DNA from: an uncultured Selenomonadales bacterium
GTDB taxonomy: Bacteria; Bacillota; Negativicutes; Selenomonadales; Selenomonadaceae
DNA: 6,367 bases
Reading direction: 5' to 3'
NCBI GenBank assembly: GCA_937901445.1
Contig: CALDHY010000012.1
Location: forward strand, 1-6,367
The notes below the pieces were generated by a model, which was not told the DNA's origin, did no database searches, and saw only the letters and a list, made by a program, of their open reading frames with translations. Made by a program: the position numbers and the translations under genes. Below, one piece after another: positions 1 through 4,689 of the stretch. Numbering within the stretch: the first letter of the stretch is position 1; the number at the start of each line of letters is the position of its first letter.

Positions 1-22
1 AAGGCGGCTTTCAAGTTCCGGC

Positions 23-48
23 GGGATTCTAATCCCCAGTTGTTTTTT
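23..48 (+). terminator. Possible intrinsic terminator of an upstream gene
   Basis: The sequence shows a 5-bp perfect stem, GGGAT (23-27) with ATCCC (32-36) around a TCTA loop. A T-rich stretch follows, with six T at 43-48 and more T runs to about 62. The U tract starts several bases after the stem and the stem is short, so this is a weak candidate. It would end transcription coming from left of the window and insulate the cassette that begins at 169. It could also be chance in a pyrimidine-rich spacer. Confidence 0.3.
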
Positions 49-90
49 GCTTTTTTCTTTTTTCATTCTTACACCAAAATTCCATATTTT

Positions 91-118
91 GATATTTAAA
101 GTATATGTTTTAAATATC
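91..118. repeat. Perfect 10-bp inverted repeat in the intergenic region
   Basis: GATATTTAAA (91-100) and its exact reverse complement TTTAAATATC (109-118) flank an 8-nt spacer, GTATATGT. The arms are almost pure A/T, so an RNA hairpin would be weak. A protein-binding site or DNA-level element is more likely than a terminator. It lies about 50 bp upstream of the -35 box of the plus-strand cassette. The rest of 60-168 is AT-rich and shows no gene. Confidence 0.5.
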
Positions 119-168
119 TTATAGATATGAATATTACAGTTAGTCGTTGATTTTGTCAAGCTTGATTA

Positions 169-197
169 TTGATTTTATTTTTTTAGCGTTATATAAT
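169..197 (+). promoter_or_regulatory. Sigma-70/SigA-type promoter of the RHH / DnaQ-BRCT / lipoprotein cassette
   Basis: A -35 box TTGATT (169-174) is followed by a 17-bp spacer and a consensus -10 box TATAAT (192-197). Transcription should start near 204, about 45 nt before the first gene. Two more TTGATT copies lie just upstream (starting near 147 and 162). The -10 box abuts the first candidate operator repeat at 197-204, so a bound repressor would block polymerase. The call rests on the match to consensus and spacing only. Confidence 0.65.
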
Positions 198-225
198 GCT
201 AGCAAATTAATAACACGTGCTAACA
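197..225 (+). promoter_or_regulatory. Candidate operator: 8-bp direct repeat with 21-bp period
   Basis: TGCTAGCA (197-204) and TGCTAACA (218-225) match at seven of eight positions, and their starts are 21 bp apart, two turns of B-DNA. The first copy is a perfect palindrome and overlaps the last base of the -10 box and the predicted transcription start. The second lies in the leader before the ribosome binding site. Ribbon-helix-helix regulators commonly bind short repeated sites in their own promoters, and the first gene downstream encodes such a protein. Autoregulation is therefore inferred, not shown. Confidence 0.45.
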
Positions 226-247
226 TTTACTGAAGGAAGTGGTCAAT

Positions 248-472
248 GTGGCTGATAAAAAGGAAGTAAAAAAATTTCAAATGACGCTTAATCTTGATAG
301 CTATGAAAAATTAAAAATCTTAGCTGATAAAAATCAACGCTCTGTAGTTAGACAAGTAGCCTATTGGGTTGAACAGAATCTTGAAAAATATGAAAGTGAA
401 CACGGTAAAATTTCAGTAATGCAAAATAATAATGTTTTTGCAAATACCGAAATAAGCATGTCTGGGGCGTGA
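248..472 (+). CDS. Ribbon-helix-helix (Arc/MetJ-type) DNA-binding protein
   Basis: This 74-aa protein is probably a dimeric DNA-binding regulator that inserts a two-stranded beta ribbon into the major groove. A beta strand KFQMTLNL (about residues 9-16) is followed by helix A beginning with DSYEKLK (about 17-28), a turn NQRS (29-32), and helix B (about 33-51). This is the classic RHH layout, and the lysine-rich N-terminus suits DNA contact. The 23-residue tail is polar and unassigned. GTG at 248 is preferred because AAGGAAG (233-239) lies 8 nt upstream. An in-frame GTG at 239 sits inside that Shine-Dalgarno and is unlikely. It is the first gene after the promoter and direct repeats, so it probably represses its own cassette. 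No toxin partner follows directly, so an antitoxin role is less likely but not excluded. Confidence 0.75.
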   Translation: MADKKEVKKFQMTLNLDSYEKLKILADKNQRSVVRQVAYWVEQNLEKYESEHGKISVMQNNNVFANTEISMSGA

Positions 473-507
473 TTCTTTTGATAGTCAGGAATAAAGGCAA
501 TTCTTTA

Positions 508-1410
508 ATGACGTTTCCAGAAAATTATACAGTCGTTGACTTGGAGGCAACGGGATATAGCGCGCAATTTGACAGCATTATAGAAATTGGTTGCATTAAA
601 TTTCGTGAAGGCAAGGAAATAAGCCGCTATGAAAGTCTAATAAAGCCGCCGTCGGCAATTCCATATGTCGTTGAATGCATTACAGGGATAAAAAACGAAA
701 TGGTCTCAAATTTTCCAACATTCAGCGAAATTGCGCGGGAACTTTGGGAATATTTGAGCGGCGAAATAATTGTTGGTCATAATATAAATTTTGATATAAA
801 TTTTCTGTACGATAATTTTAAAGTTGCTCTCGATATGCAATTTACGAATGATTATGTTGACACATTGCGGCTCGCCCGCTTATTGCTGCCGGAAATAAAA
901 TCGCAAGGTCACGGTCTAGACAGATTGTGCGGTTATTTTGGAATTGAAATAACTGAAAGGCATCGTGCAACGGCTGATTGTCTGCTGACAAATGAATTGT
1001 TCCATTGTTTGAAAAATTTTGCCGCCGAAAACAAAATTGATTTATCAAAAATCTCCGCGCCCAAATACCCGCGTTTCAATTTGAAAGAAATACACGGCAA
1101 CGAAAATACTTTTGATGCAAGCCATATTTTCTTTGGTAAAAATTGTGTGTTTACAGGTAAGCTTGAAGAATTTTCACGTACGGAGGCGGCGCAAATTGTA
1201 GCGAATATTGGCGGGTACTGTGGAAATACCGTCACAAAAACCACAAATTTTTTGATTGTCGGTGATATGGATTATCGGCAAGGTCTCAATGGTTATGAAA
1301 CAAGCAAGTTAAGGAAGGCAAAACAACTGATTGAACAAAAACAAGATTTAAAGATTATTCCTGAAAGTGCATTTTACGATTTGGTTGCAGATTATTTGGC
1401 GGGCGAATAA
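508..1410 (+). CDS. DnaQ-like 3'-5' exonuclease with C-terminal BRCT domain
   Basis: This 300-aa protein is a stand-alone proofreading-type DEDDh exonuclease joined to a BRCT module. All catalytic motifs are present: ExoI VVDLEATG (D11, E13), ExoII HNINFDINFL (D96), and ExoIII HRATAD (H152, D157). The BRCT domain spans about 206-298, with FTGKLEEFSR, the conserved GG pair (235-236), and the VTKTTNFLIVGD segment shared with bacterial BRCT domains of ligase and DnaQ type. It probably removes nucleotides from DNA 3' ends, with the BRCT targeting it to DNA or a partner. ATG 508 has AAAGG 10 nt upstream and matches the usual family N-terminus. GTG 469, which overlaps the RHH stop as GTGA, would add 13 residues and is the alternative. 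It lacks polymerase domains, so repair, nucleotide scavenging or defence roles are all possible. Domain calls are firm, biological role is not. Confidence 0.88.
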   Translation: MTFPENYTVVDLEATGYSAQFDSIIEIGCIKFREGKEISRYESLIKPPSAIPYVVECITGIKNEMVSNFPTFSEIARELWEYLSGEIIVGHNINFDINFLYDNFKVALDMQFTNDYVDTLRLARLLLPEIKSQGHGLDRLCGYFGIEITERHRATADCLLTNELFHCLKNFAAENKIDLSKISAPKYPRFNLKEIHGNENTFDASHIFFGKNCVFTGKLEEFSRTEAAQIVANIGGYCGNTVTKTTNFLIVGDMDYRQGLNGYETSKLRKAKQLIEQKQDLKIIPESAFYDLVADYLAGE

Positions 1411-1413
1411 AAA

Positions 1414-1833
1414 ATGATACGTAAATTATTTGTTGTATTTTTTATGAGTGTATTAATTTTTCTTGTAGGTTGCGGGAATGACGAAAATAAAATTAATGAA
1501 TTCCGCGCTAAAGGTCGGGTGATGATTTTGCGTGCCGGTTCCTATTGTGCTAAAGATGTTTCCGATATAAAAACTCTTTCTTACATTGATAGGCGTTCGG
1601 AGTTATTCGGCAATTCATCCGATGATATATACAGGCAAAATTTTGAAAAACATTTAGAAAGACAGCAAGATAAAGGCTTAATCTTGTACGTAACAAAAGA
1701 TACTCGCGTTACGGCGGTGTTTGATTCAGCAAATGACGCTTTCCCTGACATATTATTTGAGGAAGGGGAATATAATAAAAGATTTGCAATAACGAAAAAA
1801 GAAAACTTGTTGCGCGAGCGTCAAAAAAAATAA
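1414..1833 (+). CDS. Small predicted lipoprotein of unknown function
   Basis: This 139-aa protein has a clear lipoprotein signal: basic MIRK, a hydrophobic core (residues 5-18) and lipobox LVGC with the acylated Cys20. The mature part of about 120 residues should sit on the outer face of the cytoplasmic membrane. It has two mixed alpha/beta segments: one around KGRVMILRAGSY (33-44) and one beta-rich region from about 90 to 125. It ends in a basic, charged tail. I recognise no family. The gene begins 3 nt after the exonuclease stop with only a weak ribosome binding site, so it is probably translated by coupling. Small lipoproteins encoded near phage lysis modules often block superinfecting phages at DNA entry. 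That role is an inference from position only. A surface stress or host-derived protein is equally possible. Confidence 0.7.
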   Translation: MIRKLFVVFFMSVLIFLVGCGNDENKINEFRAKGRVMILRAGSYCAKDVSDIKTLSYIDRRSELFGNSSDDIYRQNFEKHLERQQDKGLILYVTKDTRVTAVFDSANDAFPDILFEEGEYNKRFAITKKENLLRERQKK

Positions 1834-1854
1834 CCCGCCGAAAAAATCAGCGGG
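1823..1854 (-). terminator. Intrinsic terminator of the tail-lysis operon
   Basis: Read on the minus strand, CCCGCTGA and TCGGCGGG (1834-1854) form an 8-bp stem with one G-U pair and a five-U loop. It is followed directly by TTATTTTTTTT (1833-1823). It lies 14 nt after the stop of the last minus-strand gene. On the plus strand the same hairpin gains a C-A mismatch and is followed by CGGCAAAAAAA, without a U tract. It should therefore work mainly in the minus direction. The stem begins right after the lipoprotein stop codon, and the U tract is templated by the lysine-coding A run at that gene's end. Confidence 0.82.
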
Positions 1855-1868
1855 CGGCAAAAAAAGAA

Positions 1869-2147
1869 TCAGCCGAAAATGACGTGGAATTTATCGGGTA
1901 CGATTTCAAAGTTGCCGTTAAACTCGTTAATAACGATGGCAACGATACGCTTTTCTTGAGTAATGCTCATAATGGTTTGCTCGGCGATGAACAAGTGGTT
2001 AGTACCGCGCACAAGCTGACGCCCGCAATAAAGCAACGGCTTATAATCAGCTCCAACAATTTCATCAACCTTAGCCCACGCGCTCGCCGCCTTTTGCGGC
2101 ATAGAAGTTAAACCTTTAAGTTCTTCAAACTGAATACTACCTAACAT
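1869..2147 (-). CDS. Cystatin-like small protein in the lysis cassette
   Basis: This 92-aa protein has no signal peptide or membrane span. The layout resembles a stefin/cystatin: a Gly near the N-terminus (G3), an amphipathic helix (about 17-33) ending in EIVGADYKPLL, then CGRQLVRGTNHLF (41-53). This last segment carries an exact QxVxG (Q44-G48) followed by TN, as in cystatin 'QVVAGTNY'. Further beta strands follow (RIVAIVINEF; FEIVPDKFHVIF). In cystatins this loop and the N-terminal Gly block papain-like cysteine proteases. Whether this protein inhibits any protease is unknown. The fold may also be used for a structural or lysis-timing role. ATG 2147 is chosen because AAAGGA (2157-2162) lies 9 nt upstream. 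A TTG at 2165 overlaps that site and is rejected. It is the last gene of the operon, 14 nt after the lysozyme stop. Confidence 0.6.
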   Translation of the reverse strand: MLGSIQFEELKGLTSMPQKAASAWAKVDEIVGADYKPLLYCGRQLVRGTNHLFIAEQTIMSITQEKRIVAIVINEFNGNFEIVPDKFHVIFG

Positions 2148-2161
2148 AAAAATCCGTCCTT

Positions 2162-2725
2162 TCAATACAAAATATTTCCGTCGAACTGCTTACCGGCGAT
2201 AATTAAGTTGTCGGTGAACTGCCACATATAGCCTTTGAAAAAGTCCTGCCGGTAATATTGTGCGTTCCAAATAGGGCAATTCAAACTTTGCCAATCAATT
2301 AAATCTTCAAGCCAGCTGAAGGATGCGTAAACGCCGCAATACAACGGCTCCATATTGTCCAGAAAAGCGCGGCAAATATCAGTAACGTTACGGCGGGAAA
2401 AGTTAAAGCCGTGATAAAGTTTGTAGCCGTCGCCGTCTTCCATATCAAAAAAAACGGGCAACTCCAAAAGTAAGCCGCTGTTGTCAATGAGCCACTTGCA
2501 ATATTCGGCTTCCTGCGCGGCGTCGTAGGGCGTCAAGGCGTATGAGTAATGGTACGCGCCGCAAATTAAACCTGCGCGATGCGCGGCGTCAACATTACGC
2601 TGAAAAGTTTCGTCAAAATGTTTCTTGCCGTAAGAGGCGCGGCAAATAGCAAAGTCAATCCCTGCAGATTTAACGGCTTGCCAATCAACGTAACCGTTAA
2701 AAGTGCTGACGTCAACGCCTTTCAT
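2162..2725 (-). CDS. GH25 (Chalaropsis-type) lysozyme, phage endolysin
   Basis: This 187-aa enzyme should cleave the beta-1,4 bond between N-acetylmuramic acid and N-acetylglucosamine in peptidoglycan and release progeny phage. GH25 marks are all present: GVDVS with D5, the catalytic FFDMED strand (D94, E96), GVYAS (131-135), IWNAQY (152-157), MWQFTD (167-172), and the terminal FDGNILY. The length is that of a bare catalytic domain. There is no cell-wall-binding module and no signal peptide, so it depends on a holin for export. ATG 2725 has a strong GGAGG (2735-2739) 9 nt upstream. Its start overlaps the holin-like gene by 14 bp, which suggests coupled translation. Its stop lies within the ribosome binding site of the following cystatin-like gene. 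Confidence 0.93.
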   Translation of the reverse strand: MKGVDVSTFNGYVDWQAVKSAGIDFAICRASYGKKHFDETFQRNVDAAHRAGLICGAYHYSYALTPYDAAQEAEYCKWLIDNSGLLLELPVFFDMEDGDGYKLYHGFNFSRRNVTDICRAFLDNMEPLYCGVYASFSWLEDLIDWQSLNCPIWNAQYYRQDFFKGYMWQFTDNLIIAGKQFDGNILY

Positions 2726-2945
2726 TTTGAATCGCCTCCACTTTAAATTTTAAAGCTTTAACTTCGTCTTCAAGTTTTTCAAGTTGTTCAGCCTGTTCTA
2801 TTTCACGTTTATTTATGTCGGTAGTCAACTGATTAATAGCAATGGTTAATTCCTTCATAGTTTTATTGACGCCAAAAAGAGTATAAACGCAAATGGCGGC
2901 AGGAAAACCAACAGTACTGAAAAACTCGGGCGAAAGAAAATCCAT
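2712..2945 (-). CDS. Holin-like protein (BhlA/UviB or YvrJ type) with C-terminal coiled coil
   Basis: This 77-aa protein has one hydrophobic segment near the N-terminus (about residues 7-24, FFSTVGFPAAICVYTLFG). A Lys/Thr-rich hinge follows, NKTMKELTIAINQLTTDINK, then a charged heptad-like helix rich in E, K and L (about 46-77). The short N-terminus, single span, 'GFPxAIxVY' segment and 'MKELTxAINxLT' helix resemble small phage holin-like proteins of Gram-positive hosts. Its place immediately before the endolysin supports the role: membrane lesions that let the lysozyme reach the wall. ATG 2945 has GGAGG (2954-2958) 8 nt upstream. The longer frame to 3050 would run into the preceding gene and is rejected. 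A membrane anchor or holin accessory role is the main alternative. Confidence 0.75.
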   Translation of the reverse strand: MDFLSPEFFSTVGFPAAICVYTLFGVNKTMKELTIAINQLTTDINKREIEQAEQLEKLEDEVKALKFKVEAIQNERR

Positions 2946-2961
2946 AGTGAACGCCTCCAAT

Positions 2962-2979
2962 AAAAAAAGCCCTAAGGCT
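2962..2979 (-). terminator. Short terminator-like hairpin between tail gene and lysis cassette
   Basis: On the minus strand AGCC-TTAG-GGCT (2979-2968) is followed by six more T (2967-2962). The stem overlaps the stop codon of the 496-aa tail gene and lies just before the holin ribosome binding site. Four base pairs make only a weak terminator, so it could act as an attenuator or RNA-processing point that lowers lysis gene expression relative to tail genes. It may also be chance. Confidence 0.35.
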
Positions 2980-4468
2980 AATCTAAAGTCTGAATATTTT
3001 CCCACCAATGCTTGTATTTCTTCATTGGTCGTAAAAATTGATTCCAACAAAGAAAGGATTTATTACTTTCGTCAATATAATCTTCATCAATTTTTATTAA
3101 TTTATCCTCGTTGTTATCCGTGTTATAAATGTATATTCCAGGTTGTATGACCTGCGGCATTACAGCATTATCTTTTTCAATATCGCTTTGTTCTTCTTTA
3201 TCAAAGAACACGTAATAGCTATATTTATGTCCTTGATAACCGGCACCGACTCCTACTAAATAAAGCCCTTCTTTTAATTGGTGAATTGTTAAATAGGTGC
3301 AAGTTTTAAACCAATCACTAAATATCAATTTGTCATCTGGTGAATAAATTTCATATTTTGCACATTCAGGAATACCGCCCCAGCCTGTACGGGAAAAAAA
3401 ATCAGTCATATAAAAATAATAGCCGTCCTGAAGAATAAACTTAATTCCTTTTGCCTTGCCAAAATCATCTTGAATTACGCTGCGTGTTCCCGTGTTATGG
3501 TAGTAGTCCTCGTACCTTTTGACAACACTATTAAATATTCGCTCTTGCTTGCCTGTAGAATCAAAATAGTATGTGCTGTCATAACCAAAAAAATTTGATT
3601 CATCTACAATATCTTGATTACCACCGCCAAAATCTGAACAGTGGTCTTCTGCCCAACAAGATATACAAACAGTAAAAAACCAACGGTTTTCGTTTTCTAT
3701 AAAACCCCATAAATTGTTGGAATACTGTATTTCTGTAAAATAATAGTATATATAGCCGTCTGCTACAACAACTGGGCGCGGCGAGGGATTGTACCACGAT
3801 TTTAACTTTTCGTTTGCCAATTTTGCAATGTCCAAATCAAAAATAGATTCGCCGTTTTTTTTTACAGAAATATAACTTAGTCCTTCTTGCAAGCAATTAA
3901 AATCTCCGCCGGTATACAAGTTTGGCAAAGGGTCATCGTTGTCTACCAGCTGATAGTTTCTGCGGGAATATTCATAAATATCATCTTTTTGTACTTTTTC
4001 GTCGATATTTAAAAATTGGCGTCTAAACCCGACTCTTTCATATATTGCCCCGCCGGTGTCCCCAATAGGTATATATTCGTGAAAATAGGCATCTCCATTG
4101 CCTATAGCGAAAATTTGATAAATGTTGTTTCCGGTGTCGATGTTACACGCAATGCCGGGTATAGCATAGACTGCATTTTTGGTATTAATCAATTTGTCGG
4201 TGTATTTTCCAATATTACCAATATATTCTAGGTTGTTTTTAGCAAAGGTAAAGCCTGTATTGTTGTCTGCAAAGACAGGTATTCCCCATTTTTCCGGCGC
4301 GGTAATGACGAAAGGTTGTTGCGGAGTTTGTTCGTAGCCGTAAACGCAGCGTCCGTCCGTCCAGATTAAGTCTCCAACTTTAATATTGCGGTTGCCAATG
4401 CAGGTAAGCCATTTACCGCCCGCCCTAACTTTCAAGCCGGAAACTGCTTCTACTCTGGCTCTGTACAT
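2978..4468 (-). CDS. Putative phage tail-tip / receptor-binding protein
   Basis: This 496-aa protein is not matched to a named family. Residues 1-55 look like a compact beta module (KVRAGGKW, IGNRNIKVGDLIWTDGR, CVYGYE) that could attach it to the baseplate. The remaining part is rich in Tyr, Trp, Phe, Asp and Asn. It shows recurring strand motifs, DGYIYYYF (237-244), DGYYFYM (348-354), EGLYLVGVG (400-408) and PGIYIYN (443-449), which suggests a beta-propeller or other repeated beta fold. There is no signal peptide and no membrane span. ATG 4468 has AGGAG (4476-4480) 7 nt upstream, and the start is 2 nt after the previous stop. Its position between hub and holin is where phages often place host-recognition proteins. 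The receptor-binding role is inferred from position and composition. Confidence 0.6.
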   Translation of the reverse strand: MYRARVEAVSGLKVRAGGKWLTCIGNRNIKVGDLIWTDGRCVYGYEQTPQQPFVITAPEKWGIPVFADNNTGFTFAKNNLEYIGNIGKYTDKLINTKNAVYAIPGIACNIDTGNNIYQIFAIGNGDAYFHEYIPIGDTGGAIYERVGFRRQFLNIDEKVQKDDIYEYSRRNYQLVDNDDPLPNLYTGGDFNCLQEGLSYISVKKNGESIFDLDIAKLANEKLKSWYNPSPRPVVVADGYIYYYFTEIQYSNNLWGFIENENRWFFTVCISCWAEDHCSDFGGGNQDIVDESNFFGYDSTYYFDSTGKQERIFNSVVKRYEDYYHNTGTRSVIQDDFGKAKGIKFILQDGYYFYMTDFFSRTGWGGIPECAKYEIYSPDDKLIFSDWFKTCTYLTIHQLKEGLYLVGVGAGYQGHKYSYYVFFDKEEQSDIEKDNAVMPQVIQPGIYIYNTDNNEDKLIKIDEDYIDESNKSFLCWNQFLRPMKKYKHWWENIQTLD

Positions 4469-4470
4469 AG

Positions 4471-4689
4471 TCAAGCTCCTACAACAACGGCTTTACCGTT
4501 AGTTGAAAGTTGCGCCCAGACTCTTCTGCCGTCGCCGGTGTTACAATCTACAGCCGCCGCAAAAGGATAAGACTTGCCGCCGGAAATAAATCTGTCGCCT
4601 TGAATAGTGCCGCGCCTTGCCCGTGATTCTTCGGCAATTCTTTTATCAACTGCAGATTTAATTGAACTTGCCAAATTTTGAATGCTCAT
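4471..4689 (-). CDS. Small tail-module protein of unknown function
   Basis: This 72-aa protein has an N-terminal amphipathic helix (about residues 3-25, with SSIKSAVDKRIAEE) and a short beta-rich part: GTIQGDRFISGGKSYPF (27-43), AAAVDCNTGDGRRVWAQL and NGKAVVVG (64-71). I recognise no family. Its GGK ... GD..VW ... NGK pattern resembles the N-terminal module of the next protein downstream, so both may share a small beta-barrel fold. The start at 4689 is firm: it overlaps the hub stop as ATGA, and GAGGTG (4697-4702) lies 7 nt upstream. An upstream in-frame GTG at 4698 sits in that site. Size and position fit a tail adaptor, hub-to-fibre connector or chaperone. Confidence 0.6.
   Translation of the reverse strand: MSIQNLASSIKSAVDKRIAEESRARRGTIQGDRFISGGKSYPFAAAVDCNTGDGRRVWAQLSTNGKAVVVGA

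Noticed and set aside
1..50. tRNA-like fragment (GGATTCTAATCC resembling a T arm, CTTTCAA resembling an anticodon loop), which would mark an integration site
   Set aside because: The T-arm pairing fails at the essential 53:61 position, the anticodon stem has mismatches on both strands, and the spacing does not fit a tRNA.
1..99. Open plus-strand frame from the window edge ending at a TAA at 97-99
   Set aside because: Its second half is a translated pyrimidine tract (Phe-rich), and nothing supports coding.
239..247. Upstream GTG start for the RHH gene
   Set aside because: It lies within the AAGGAAG ribosome binding site. GTG 248 has correct spacing.
933..1244. Minus-strand open frames inside the exonuclease gene
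   Set aside because: They are antisense shadows of a gene with complete catalytic motifs, without ribosome binding sites or family features.
248..1410. RHH and following gene as a type II toxin-antitoxin pair
   Set aside because: The following gene is an exonuclease-BRCT protein, not a known toxin family, and the RHH protein lacks an obvious partner.
2946..3050. 35-residue N-terminal extension of the holin-like protein
   Set aside because: It would overlap the end of the preceding gene by over 70 bp, while ATG 2945 has a strong GGAGG site.
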